Assembly (NCBI RefSeq): GCF_021608225.1
Contig: NZ_JAKIJS010000001.1
Location: 1,860,001 to 1,924,000 of the forward strand
Length of the DNA stretch: 64,000 nt
Direction: 5' to 3'
DNA from: Pseudalkalibacillus berkeleyi
GTDB taxonomy: Bacteria; Bacillota; Bacilli; Bacillales; Fictibacillaceae
Numbering within the stretch: the stretch's first letter is position 1; each line of letters opens with the position of its first letter. Below the pieces are notes generated by a model, which was not told where the DNA came from, did no database searches, and saw only the letters and a program-made list of their open reading frames with translations. The position numbers and the translations under genes were made by a program. Positions 17,708-27,048 of this stretch are shown here, one piece after another.

Positions 17708-17840
17708 AGTCTCCACCGCTCATTCGATGTTTTTCCTTCTTCTTAACGTGCACATAAACGGTATCACTATACTCTTAAATTAAAGCTCATTTCTAAAGGA
17801 TTGTGGCTATTAAGTAATCATTGCGCACGGAATGAGTTGT

Positions 17841-18068
17841 TGAAATACACGAGACTCCTCAAAAATGAAATTCGCATTTTCTTCGTGCGATGTTACGCTG
17901 CCGAAGTGTTCCTTGTCCTACGGGAGCAGCGGCCAAATCGAGACCCCGCAGAGCTAGTACAAAAGGATCTTCGACTAAATACCACCACGTCCTGTGGTGA
18001 ACGTCGAAGTCACCACATCCTGTGGAAGTGAGGCTTGATGGTCGTCCGTGGAAAGCGAAGTGTATTCC
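17841..18068 (+). repeat. Dispersed intergenic repeat, copy A
   Basis: This stretch fills much of the 461-nt gap between yrrI and the DUF3918 gene. Its first 90 nt match copies B (34010-34193, opposite strand) and C (61690-61805): AAAATGAA, then TTCGCATTTTCTTCGTGC, TGCCGAAG and TTCCTTGTCC in the same order. The core is followed by CGAGACCCCGCAG as in copy B. Copy A alone then has a segment with two ACCAC-TCCTGTGG units. Short frames across it have no ribosome site. The remaining gap shows no gene. Confidence 0.75.
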
Positions 18069-18134
18069 AACAACCTATCACATGAACAACAATGTATCCG
18101 AAAACAGCGTAAATTAAAGACCACTGTAATCAAA

Positions 18135-18166
18135 AAGAACCGACATTCTTTTGAACGTCAGCTCTT
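18135..18166 (-). terminator. Terminator after the DUF3918 gene
   Basis: A 14-bp stem (AAGAGCTGACGTTC with GAATGTCGGTTCTT, three G-U pairs), a tetraloop of A and a T5 run on the minus strand. Confidence 0.82.
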
Positions 18167-18168
18167 CT

Positions 18169-18303
18169 TTAATAAATAGCTTTTGCAATACGTTTACGTA
18201 ACCGTTTCACCTTTTTGTTCGATATTGTGCCATTATCATAAAGTGATTTAATTAAATAAGCACTTGCACATGTTGTTGCAATCGTCAGAAATGCACGATT
18301 CAT
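18169..18303 (-). CDS. Small DUF3918/YrzQ-like protein
   Basis: A 44-residue product: a short hydrophobic N-terminus (MNRAFLTIATTCASAYLIKS) and a strongly basic tail (KKVKRLRKRIAKAIY). The layout resembles the small DUF3918 proteins (YrzQ-like) found before yrrI in Bacillus. A ribosome site (AAGGTGATGAGG) precedes the ATG, and a good terminator follows the stop. Function is unknown; it may lie at the membrane with its basic tail in the cytoplasm. Family assignment is by eye. Confidence 0.65.
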   Translation of the reverse strand: MNRAFLTIATTCASAYLIKSLYDNGTISNKKVKRLRKRIAKAIY

Positions 18304-18316
18304 CCTCATCACCTTC

Positions 18317-18505
18317 TTACATTGGGATACTTAAATCGTCATCCTCGAAAAGGTCGTCTAGCGAAGTTAAGCTACCATCTTCTTCAACTTGATTGAGTGC
18401 TAACTTCCCTTCTACAACAGCCAGTTCGATAAAACATCCCCAGCAATAATATTGTTCCACCCCGATCTTACCAAGATCTTTGCATTGGCAATTGGGACAT
18501 CTCAT
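18317..18505 (-). CDS. Small zinc-ribbon-like protein of unknown function
   Basis: A 62-residue product with CPNCQC near the N-terminus and CWGC about 18 residues later, a typical zinc-ribbon spacing, followed by an acidic tail (LDDLFEDDDLSIPM). The ATG at 18505 lies 8 nt after GAGGAGG, which also rules out the TTG nine codons earlier. It sits between recD2 and the DUF3918 gene. I do not recognise a named family. Likely roles (nucleic-acid or protein binding) are only inferred from the cysteine pairs. Confidence 0.62.
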   Translation of the reverse strand: MRCPNCQCKDLGKIGVEQYYCWGCFIELAVVEGKLALNQVEEDGSLTSLDDLFEDDDLSIPM

Positions 18506-18586
18506 TGGTTGTTCCTCCTCATTAATAATCAACTACATTCATTGATTATGAAATGCTAGGAATAGGATGTCCCAATTCATTGTTAA

Positions 18587-20878
18587 TTATACGTTTTCAC
18601 TTGTCTTGGGGTGCGCCACTCTTTCTCTTAACTTCTTACTTAATAGAGAATTCCGAGAATCTGAATCATTTTGCTGAATGGCTCTTTCAAATGCATCTTT
18701 TTCTCCACAAATAATTAAATATTCCTTGCTCCTTGTCACAGCAGTATAGATTAAATTCCGCTTCAACATTCGATAATATCCTCTTACAATAGGAAGTACG
18801 ACAATTGGAAACTCACTACCTTGCGATTTATGTATCGAGCAGCAATAGGCATGTGTAATCTGATTTAAATCCGATTTCTTAAACGTTACTTCAATTCCAT
18901 CGAATGATATGACGATTTGTTCAACCTTATCCTTTGTTTCCTTTGCATGAATAATGGCTACAATTTCACCAATATCCCCATTAAAGATTTGCTCCTCCGG
19001 TACATTTACGAGTTGCAATACTTTGTCACCGACTCGATATTTCGTATCGAAAAAGTCTATCTCTCTCTTTTGGTTGCTCGGAGGATTAAACATGGCTTGC
19101 AATTCACGGTTTAACTCATCTATACCAGCTTTCCCCCTGTACATAGGTGCGAGCACTTGGACATCTCTAGCAGTATATCCTTTGTCATGAGCACTTTTGC
19201 ATACTTGTAATATTGCTTTAGCTGCCTGGTCTTGTGTACATGGAAAGAAACGGCGATCGGGTTGAGGTACATGAATGTCCGCTGGTAAGCTCCCTTTCTT
19301 CATTTCATGGGCAAGTTGAATGATAGACGAATCTTTTGCTTGGCGATAAATCTGATCAAGCTTTACAGTTGGGATTACATTTGAAGAAATAAAATCTTTT
19401 AACACTTGACCAGGACCTACGGATGGTAGCTGGTCTTCATCTCCTACCATAATGACTTGGATATCTTCTGGTAGCGCATCGAACAACCGATAGGCAAGTC
19501 GAAGGTCTACCATGGACATTTCATCAATGATTAACAGTCTACCCGCAATCGGATTGTCGTCATCGTACTCAAAACCACTTCCACCTTTCCAACCTAATAA
19601 ACGATGTATGGTTACAGCTGGCAAACCTGTGGATTCACTCATTCGTTTAGCAGCACGTCCAGTTGGAGCAACTAATAGGAATGGATAGTCTTCCTCATCA
19701 TAATCCTTCGGTTCAACTGATAATCCATGAATCTCTGAGTAAAGGTCAATAATGCCTTTAATAACAGTAGTTTTACCAGTGCCTGGGCCTCCTGTTAAGA
19801 TCATCATAGGTGAAATCAATGCTTTATAAATTGCATCCTTTTGGGCCTCAGCATATTCCATCCCCTGATTTTCTTCTAACAAACCGAGCGCTTTATAGAA
19901 ATTTGATGGTTCAATTCTGTCATATTCATCTTGTTTAAGCAGTCGCTCAATTGTTTTCATCAAACCGAATTCCGCAAAGTAAAGCGAAGGTAAATAAGCA
20001 TTTTCTTCTTCAATGTAAATTTTTCCTTCACCATGCAAATGAACAATTTCGGAATAGTAATCCACATCATCATGGTTAGGTTTTGTAAAGAGAAGCGATT
20101 TCGTTTCTTGAATTAAGTCATCTACCGGGATAAATGTGTGACCGTATTGATTGGATAGCTCTTTCAAACAATACAGAAAGCCTGCTTGTACTCGTTCAGA
20201 AGAGGATTCTTCAATACCTAATGCTTGACCGATTTCATCAGCCCTTTTAAAACCGACTCCCTCAATGTCATAAATAAGCTGATAAGGATTTGATTGGATG
20301 ATTGAGATCGCTTCCTCTTGGTACGTTTGATAAATTTTCATTGAAATTGCGGGACCAATGCCGTATCGATGTAACGTACTGAGTAATTGCTCAAGTCCTT
20401 GATGCTCCATCAATGTTTCATATATCGTTTTCGCACGTTCTTCGCTTAGATCATTTACTTGATTCAATACATCGGGATCTTCGATGATTTTTGAAAAAGC
20501 CTCATCACCTAATGTTTGAATCACCTTTTCAGCCGTTTTCTTTCCAATCCCATTAAATAAATCACTTGATAGATATTGAATCATACCCTCTTCTGATCGA
20601 GGTAAATCTTTACGGTAAAACTCTACGACAAATTGGGTTCCGTATTTAGGATGATCCTTTACATCTCCCCAGAAAATATATGTTTCTTCTTCTGACAACA
20701 CCGGAAATGTACCTACCATAATCATTTCCTTTTCTACTTCAGCAAGATTTGTATCCTTCGTTGACACTTTCAGTACGCTATAAAACGTATCATTATTCTT
20801 ATATATTACATGGAGAATGGTTCCTTTAATGTAACGTTTCTCCTCCGCTCCTAAATCGAACTTCCCTTGTAAATCCAT
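18587..20878 (-). CDS. recD2: ATP-dependent DNA helicase RecD2 (YrrC)
   Basis: A 763-residue SF1B 5'-to-3' helicase. It has the long N-terminal extension of RecD2 with helix-hairpin-helix repeats (around 105-220: GIGKKTAEKVIQ, YGIGPAISMKIY, GVGFKRADEIG), Walker A in LTGGPGTGKT (about 361-370), Walker B LLIIDEMSMV, and the C-terminal UvrD-type motifs (THAYCCSIHKSQGSEF, YTAVTRSKEYLII). RecD2 acts in replication-fork repair and mismatch repair without RecBC. It follows yrrB by 17 nt and is probably in one operon with it. Confidence 0.96.
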   Translation of the reverse strand: MDLQGKFDLGAEEKRYIKGTILHVIYKNNDTFYSVLKVSTKDTNLAEVEKEMIMVGTFPVLSEEETYIFWGDVKDHPKYGTQFVVEFYRKDLPRSEEGMIQYLSSDLFNGIGKKTAEKVIQTLGDEAFSKIIEDPDVLNQVNDLSEERAKTIYETLMEHQGLEQLLSTLHRYGIGPAISMKIYQTYQEEAISIIQSNPYQLIYDIEGVGFKRADEIGQALGIEESSSERVQAGFLYCLKELSNQYGHTFIPVDDLIQETKSLLFTKPNHDDVDYYSEIVHLHGEGKIYIEEENAYLPSLYFAEFGLMKTIERLLKQDEYDRIEPSNFYKALGLLEENQGMEYAEAQKDAIYKALISPMMILTGGPGTGKTTVIKGIIDLYSEIHGLSVEPKDYDEEDYPFLLVAPTGRAAKRMSESTGLPAVTIHRLLGWKGGSGFEYDDDNPIAGRLLIIDEMSMVDLRLAYRLFDALPEDIQVIMVGDEDQLPSVGPGQVLKDFISSNVIPTVKLDQIYRQAKDSSIIQLAHEMKKGSLPADIHVPQPDRRFFPCTQDQAAKAILQVCKSAHDKGYTARDVQVLAPMYRGKAGIDELNRELQAMFNPPSNQKREIDFFDTKYRVGDKVLQLVNVPEEQIFNGDIGEIVAIIHAKETKDKVEQIVISFDGIEVTFKKSDLNQITHAYCCSIHKSQGSEFPIVVLPIVRGYYRMLKRNLIYTAVTRSKEYLIICGEKDAFERAIQQNDSDSRNSLLSKKLRERVAHPKTSENV

Positions 20879-20895
20879 ATTTTTCGCCCCGCTAA

Positions 20896-21573
20896 TTATT
20901 CGTTGTTTTCAGTGGACTCTCTTATTTCTTTAATTTGTTTTAATCCATTGTGTGCTAGAATATGATCATTTTGAACTTTAACTGCTTTATTAAACATCTC
21001 TTCAGCAGTATCGATATTTTCTTGATATAAATAGGCAACACCAAGATTATAGTAAGCATCAGCATGTTCTGGATCCATCTTGATTACTTCATGGAGGGCT
21101 GCAGTTGCTTGTTCAAACATCTGTTGCGTGCCAAGTGCCATTCCATATTGAAACCATGCATCCACGTCACTTGGGTTATCTTCTGTTGCTTTTTGAAAAT
21201 GGGGGAGAGCTCTTTTCGAATCTCCTAATTGAACAAAGCTCATACCTAACATGAAATGTGAATCCCCATCAGATAATCCTTTTTTAATGGCATTTATAAA
21301 TAAGTCAACAGCGTCATCATATTGTTCTAACTTGTAAAACACAACCCCAGCTCCGTAGTAAGCTGCCGGTAGGTCTTCATTTAGCGAAATCGCTTTATCA
21401 AAAAAGCCCATCGCCTTTTCATATTCACCTACAAGTTCAAGTAAGTTACCAAAGTTGACATAGGCAACAGGATCGTCTGGTTGCTCTTCTAGCGCACTAT
21501 GAAATGCCTTCGCCGCTTCCTCGTAGTTTCCTTCTTTCATCAGTTCAATTCCTCGTTTGTTTTGATCAGCCAT
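20896..21573 (-). CDS. yrrB: Tetratricopeptide repeat protein YrrB
   Basis: A 225-residue protein built of about six TPR units, recognisable by repeated A-x-x-x-Y/W-x-N/Y-x-G patterns (PVAYVNFGNLLELVG, PAAYYGAGVVFYKL, ADAYYNLGVAYLYQ). The ATG at 21573 has AGGAGGAG upstream; the longer frame begins before this site and is rejected. TPRs mediate protein contacts. Its position between mnmA and recD2 is conserved in Bacillus. The partner is unknown. Confidence 0.88.
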   Translation of the reverse strand: MADQNKRGIELMKEGNYEEAAKAFHSALEEQPDDPVAYVNFGNLLELVGEYEKAMGFFDKAISLNEDLPAAYYGAGVVFYKLEQYDDAVDLFINAIKKGLSDGDSHFMLGMSFVQLGDSKRALPHFQKATEDNPSDVDAWFQYGMALGTQQMFEQATAALHEVIKMDPEHADAYYNLGVAYLYQENIDTAEEMFNKAVKVQNDHILAHNGLKQIKEIRESTENNE

Positions 21574-21666
21574 AAACTTGTCTCCTCCTATTAATATTTG
21601 TCCCATATGAAAAAAGGGACCTAGTCAAACTTTCATTTGAAAAGGTCCACATTAGTGTTCGTATCT

Positions 21667-22785
<1,119 letters not shown>

Positions 22786-22797
22786 TTACACCTCCAT

Positions 22798-23940
22798 TTA
22801 CATTGAAGTTAAGCGATTGACAATTTTGACCGTTTCTTGTCCTGCTCGCTCAATTTCTTCTATTGTATTTCCATAGCCGAAGCTAAACCGAATTGCTGCT
22901 GTAAGTCTCTCATGGTCATCAAACATTGCTGATAGAACATGGGACGGTTCGATCGACCCAGCAGTACAAGCGGAACCACTTGATGCTGCTATTCCAGATA
23001 AATCTAAGTTTACGAGCATCGATTCTACGTTCGTTCCAGGAAAACTGACATTCAGAACATGTGGCAACGAATACTCGCTAGATCCATTTAGTAAATACTG
23101 AATGCCTGCTTCATCAAAAATTTCCAGCATTTTTTCTTTAAATGCCTTTAATTGTTCATGGCGTTCCATTTTTTCTAATTGGATGAGTTCCACTGCTTTT
23201 TTCATTCCCATAATGCTTGGTACATTTTCAGTTCCGGCTCTCCGCTTCCTTTCTTGCTCACCACCAAATGCTCTTGGTTCGAGACGAACACCGTCACGGA
23301 TATACAAAAAGCCACAACCTTTAGGTCCGTTGATCTTATGTGAAGAGATCGACATGAGATCTATTCCTAAATGTTCAACATCTATTAACACACTACCGTA
23401 AGCTTGAACAGCATCTGTATGAAAAAGGACTTCTTTATTCTTCGTAATGGTCCCAATTTCTTGAATTGGCTGAAGTGTTCCGACCTCATTATTCCCGTAC
23501 ATAATTGTAACAAGCGTCGTATCTTCTCTGATCGCCTCTTCTAATTGTTGTGGGCTGACCCTCCCCGTCTCATCGACTGGAAGATAGGTTACCTCAAACC
23601 CTTGCTCCTCAAGATATTCAACCGCATGTAACACTGCATGGTGCTCGATTCGAGAAGTAATGATATGCTTCCCCTTCTTCTCTTGAGCTAGGGCGGCGCC
23701 AATAATCGCCATGTTGTCTGACTCTGTTCCTCCACTCGTGAAAACGATCTCGTTGAATGAAGCGTTAATACTCGTTGCCATCACTCTTCTCGCTTCATCC
23801 AATGCTTGTCTAGTGTTTCTACCAAACTGATGGATACTTGAAGGATTTCCGTATAACGTTGTAAAGTAAGGTACCATTGCTTCAACGACTTCCTCCCTCG
23901 TCGGAGAAGTCGCAGCATGGTCCAAGTAAATGGCACTCAT
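22798..23940 (-). CDS. yrvO: Cysteine desulfurase, MnmA-dedicated type (YrvO)
   Basis: A 380-residue class V aminotransferase-fold enzyme of the IscS/NifS group. The PLP lysine is in SSHKINGPKG (K202), and the persulfide-forming cysteine is in the short loop SSGSACTAGS (C325). It turns cysteine into alanine and enzyme-bound sulfur. The ATG at 23940 follows AGGGTGA; the GTG three codons earlier overlaps that site. Adjacent mnmA indicates a tRNA thiolation role as for B. subtilis YrvO. Upstream, a repeat-like element separates it from cymR. Confidence 0.93.
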   Translation of the reverse strand: MSAIYLDHAATSPTREEVVEAMVPYFTTLYGNPSSIHQFGRNTRQALDEARRVMATSINASFNEIVFTSGGTESDNMAIIGAALAQEKKGKHIITSRIEHHAVLHAVEYLEEQGFEVTYLPVDETGRVSPQQLEEAIREDTTLVTIMYGNNEVGTLQPIQEIGTITKNKEVLFHTDAVQAYGSVLIDVEHLGIDLMSISSHKINGPKGCGFLYIRDGVRLEPRAFGGEQERKRRAGTENVPSIMGMKKAVELIQLEKMERHEQLKAFKEKMLEIFDEAGIQYLLNGSSEYSLPHVLNVSFPGTNVESMLVNLDLSGIAASSGSACTAGSIEPSHVLSAMFDDHERLTAAIRFSFGYGNTIEEIERAGQETVKIVNRLTSM

Positions 23941-23984
23941 TAAAATCACCCTATTTCATTATTAACAGATCTATTCAAAGCACA

Positions 23985-24165
23985 TAGCCGTCAACTTTTA
24001 AATCTACTTAGCCATATAGACTGATTTAAAAGAGATGGATTAGAAACAAGTAATACGAGGCACGAAGGCTTTAAGGACCGGAATGTATCTTTTAATACAT
24101 GAGGACCGGAAAAGCCGAGTAACAAAGTAGTGCGCCGTTTATTAGCCATCGACTTTTAAATCTAC
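23985..24165 (+). repeat. MITE-like element between cymR and yrvO, flanked by 23-nt direct repeats
   Basis: Near-identical 23-nt segments (TAGCC, then TC, ACTTTTAAATCTAC; two mismatches) occur at 23985-24007 and 24143-24165. Between them, CTTTTAAATC pairs with GATTTAAAAG. A nested hairpin follows: GGCTTT/AAAGCC and ATGTAT/ATACAT, with AAGGACCGG and GAGGACCGG facing each other in the interior. A further pair GATGG/CCATC and GCAC/GTGC closes it. The motif reads on the plus strand, antisense to the operon. It abuts the cymR stop (24168). The same paired GGACCGG pattern occurs in the rplU leader. Confidence 0.7.
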
Positions 24166-24167
24166 CT

Positions 24168-24587
24168 TTAAATGTAGAACATATAAGCCTCTTGATCATC
24201 ATCATTACTATAAGAAGCCAAATCATCTAAAGTGGTATTATCTAACACATCTTTCACAGCGTCACGGATTTTGATCCAAAGATCCCTTTTGGCAGGTTCT
24301 TCGTCATCCATAATTTCAACAGGGGTGATTGGACCTTCTAGTACGCGAATTATATCTCCTGCAGTTATCTTGTCCGCTTCACGAGCTAAAGTATACCCGC
24401 CATAAGCACCGCGAATACTTTTGACGAGACCCGCATTTCGGAGTGGACCTACTAATTGCTCTAAATAATGTTCTGAAAGTCCATGGTCCTTTGCAATCGA
24501 TTTTAAAGATATCGGACCTTCACCATATTTTTTGGCTAGAGCAATCATGATCGTTAATCCGTATCGTCCCTTTGTTGAAATCTTCAT
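24168..24587 (-). CDS. cymR: Rrf2-family transcriptional regulator CymR
   Basis: A 139-residue winged-helix repressor of the Rrf2 family (MKISTKGRYGLTIMIALA start, HTH around SLKSIAKDHGLSEHYLEQLVGPLRNAGLVKSIRGAYGGYTLA). It lacks the cysteine cluster of iron-sulfur Rrf2 proteins such as IscR, fitting CymR. In B. subtilis CymR works with CysK to repress cysteine uptake and synthesis genes, including the yrrT-mccB operon. GAGGAGG lies 5 nt before the ATG. It heads the group cymR-yrvO-mnmA and is divergent from rarA. Direct control of the 0.4-4.4 kb operon here is inferred. Confidence 0.92.
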   Translation of the reverse strand: MKISTKGRYGLTIMIALAKKYGEGPISLKSIAKDHGLSEHYLEQLVGPLRNAGLVKSIRGAYGGYTLAREADKITAGDIIRVLEGPITPVEIMDDEEPAKRDLWIKIRDAVKDVLDNTTLDDLASYSNDDDQEAYMFYI

Positions 24588-24785
24588 AAAATCCTCCTCA
24601 ATTCACTCTAAACATCTATTAAAAGCTATCCATTATTAATCATTGTATACGAAATATATAATCCCGTTTTAACCTATGACATTATAGCATGAAATGGGTT
24701 CTCCTTGCATTCAATCCGTTCCTATAGTATCGTTCATTTGAATTACACATTGTTCATGATTATGTCCCTGAAAGGACGTGAAGCT

Positions 24786-26117
24786 ATGGATTTATTTGAT
24801 ATGCCGAATGACGATACCCCAAGAGGAAAACCACTTGCTGACAGAATGAGACCACGCAAGTTAGACGAGTTCATAGGACAAGAACATATCGTGGGTAAAG
24901 GCAAATTACTTAGAAGAGCAATAGAAGCTGATCAGTTATCAGCAATGATTTTCTTCGGACCACCAGGGACAGGAAAAACAACCCTTTCAAAAATCATTGC
25001 GAACACTACATCTGCTCAGTTCGACCAAATTAATGCTGTTACTTCAGGAGTAGGTGACATTCGAACCATTACTACTCAAGCAAGAGAAAGATTAAGAATG
25101 GAGAATCAGAAAACCCTCCTATTTATAGATGAAATCCACCGTTTCAACAAAAGTCAGCAAGATGCCTTACTTCCATATGTCGAGGATGGAACAATCATTT
25201 TGATTGGTGCGACAACAGAAAGCCCGATGTTTGAGATTAACAAAGCTTTGTTGTCCCGATCGAGATTATTTCGCTTCGAACCACTAACAGACCATCATAT
25301 TAAGAAAGTTTTGCAAGTGGCGATTTCTGACGAACATCGCGGATTTGGTAAACATTCGATTGAAGCGGAAGAACAAGCGCTAGATCATTTAGTCGATGTA
25401 GCGAATGGAGATGCGCGAACTGCCCTAAATGCTTTAGAGCTTGCAGTATTGACTACTTCTCCAAATAAGGATGGCACCATCTATATCACCTTGAGCATTG
25501 CAGAGGAATCCATTCAACAGAGGGTTTTGCAGTATGATAAACAAGGCGACAATCATTATGACACGATTTCTGCCTTTATCAAAAGTATTAGAGGTTCAGA
25601 CCCTGATGCTACTTTATATTGGCTCGCCAAAATGATTTACGCAGGGGAAGATCCAAAATTCATTGCGAGACGGCTGTATGTCCATGCGGCTGAAGATGTA
25701 GGTCTTGCCGATCCTAACGCTTTATTAATCGCTCAAGCCGCAGCTCAGGCAGTTGACTTTATCGGTATGCCTGAAGCAAGAATACCTTTAGCTGAAGCTG
25801 CCCTTTATCTTGCAACCGCTCCAAAAAGTAATGCGGTCATTAGTGGAATTGACCATGCTCTTGCAGCTGTAAAGAATGAAAAAGCTGGACAAGTTCCAAC
25901 CCATTTAAGGGACGCGCATTACAGTGGCGCAAAAGAGCTAGGTTCAGGAATGGGTTATAAATATCCTCACGATTATAAAGATGGTTACGTACCACAGCAA
26001 TATTTACCTGATCATCTTAAGCATAAGACCTTCTTTCAACCGAGTGAAAGAGGATACGAGAAATCAGTTTCTAGAAGGCTCGAGTACTTCAAAGAGCGAA
26101 AACAAAAAGGTGAATAG
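24786..26117 (+). CDS. rarA: Replication-associated recombination protein A (RarA/MgsA)
   Basis: A 443-residue AAA+ ATPase of the RarA/Mgs1/WRNIP1 family that acts at stalled forks. Walker A is FFGPPGTGKTT (about 57-67), Walker [11 protein letters not shown] (111-120) and sensor 1 IGATTESP; the C-terminal tetramerisation domain ends with YKYPHDYKDGYVPQQYLP. I chose the ATG at 24786, preceded by AAAGGA about 10 nt away; earlier starts in the same frame lack a site. Divergent from cymR, as yrvN in B. subtilis. Confidence 0.94.
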   Translation: MDLFDMPNDDTPRGKPLADRMRPRKLDEFIGQEHIVGKGKLLRRAIEADQLSAMIFFGPPGTGKTTLSKIIANTTSAQFDQINAVTSGVGDIRTITTQARERLRMENQKTLLFIDEIHRFNKSQQDALLPYVEDGTIILIGATTESPMFEINKALLSRSRLFRFEPLTDHHIKKVLQVAISDEHRGFGKHSIEAEEQALDHLVDVANGDARTALNALELAVLTTSPNKDGTIYITLSIAEESIQQRVLQYDKQGDNHYDTISAFIKSIRGSDPDATLYWLAKMIYAGEDPKFIARRLYVHAAEDVGLADPNALLIAQAAAQAVDFIGMPEARIPLAEAALYLATAPKSNAVISGIDHALAAVKNEKAGQVPTHLRDAHYSGAKELGSGMGYKYPHDYKDGYVPQQYLPDHLKHKTFFQPSERGYEKSVSRRLEYFKERKQKGE

Positions 26118-26217
26118 AACCTATTAAACAAAAATAGTAAACTTGTATAGTTCTTCTCTTTTTTGTCCATGATAATGCTAAAAAGCCTTATGGGATTTAA
26201 AAAGGAGAGAACTAAAT

Positions 26218-26982
26218 ATGTCAAATCAACGACAAGATGCTTGGTCTGAAGAAGATGATCTATTACTAGCTGAAACCGTTTTACGTCATGTACGTGAAGG
26301 AAGCACTCAGTTATTAGCTTTTGAAGAAGTTGGTGATCAACTTGATCGTACATCTGCAGCGGTAGGGTTCAGGTGGAACGCAATTGTTCGCAAGAAATAC
26401 GAACAAGCTTTGAAGATTGCCAGACGTCAACGAAAGGAACGAAAAAGAGCAGCTGCTACTCAAGCACCGGCATCACGTAAGGTTGAGAAACAAGATCCTT
26501 ACCAAACTCGGTATGATGAACCTATGGATTTTGAAAACTATCATCCTCTTTCGGAGCCAAAACACCGAATCGAGGTTGCAGAGGAATTGCATACACCTAC
26601 ACCTGTTGTAAGTGATACACCAAGAGAAGCCGAGGTAAGATCCCATGTCCCAACACCGAAATCAAATCAAACGGTTGAGCTAGATACTGTTATTGAATTT
26701 TTGCAGAACCTAAAGCACCAAAATACAGATTCATCTACTGTAAAAATGCGTAATGAACAATTGGAGCTTGAATGTAACAACCTTCGAACGCAAAATGAGG
26801 AATTTGAAAAAGAAATAAAAGAACTAAAAAATAATTATTCTTCATTAAAAGAGGATTATCAAGCACTGCTCCAGATTATGGATCGTGCTCGAAGAATGGT
26901 CTTACTCCAAGATCAGGATGAATTATCTTCCTCAAAATTCAAAATGGACAAAAATGGGAACTTAGAAAAAGTAGCAAAATAA
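26218..26982 (+). CDS. RsfA-family (Myb/SANT-like) transcriptional regulator
   Basis: A 254-residue protein. Residues 1-75 (DAWSEEDDLLLAETVLRHVREG, then DRTSAAVGFRWNAIVRKKY) form the Myb-like HTH typical of RsfA and YlbO, followed by a basic stretch, a disordered middle and a coiled coil (about 170-225). RsfA is a prespore-specific regulator under SigF in B. subtilis, so a role in forespore gene control is plausible but not shown. AAAGGAGAG precedes the ATG. I do not recall an rsfA paralogue at this position in B. subtilis. It may follow rarA in one transcript. Confidence 0.78.
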   Translation: MSNQRQDAWSEEDDLLLAETVLRHVREGSTQLLAFEEVGDQLDRTSAAVGFRWNAIVRKKYEQALKIARRQRKERKRAAATQAPASRKVEKQDPYQTRYDEPMDFENYHPLSEPKHRIEVAEELHTPTPVVSDTPREAEVRSHVPTPKSNQTVELDTVIEFLQNLKHQNTDSSTVKMRNEQLELECNNLRTQNEEFEKEIKELKNNYSSLKEDYQALLQIMDRARRMVLLQDQDELSSSKFKMDKNGNLEKVAK

Positions 26983-26987
26983 AAATG

Positions 26988-27028
26988 GGAGTGATCAATC
27001 GTGCTAATACAGCACTGTTGATCACTCC
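26988..27028 (+). terminator. Bidirectional terminator between the rsfA-like gene and tcdA
   Basis: An 11-bp stem (GGAGTGATCAA and complement) whose loop contains a second GTGCT/AGCAC hairpin. TTTTCTTTT follows on plus. Confidence 0.85.
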
Positions 27029-27048
27029 TTTTCTTTTAGCTCTCTAAT

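Noticed and set aside
17801-18031. 76-codon plus-strand frame before the DUF3918 gene
   Set aside because: It spans repeat copy A and has no start signal.
24705-24785. Upstream start for rarA (27 extra codons)
   Set aside because: The extension has no ribosome site, lies in the cymR-rarA promoter gap and does not resemble RarA N-termini.
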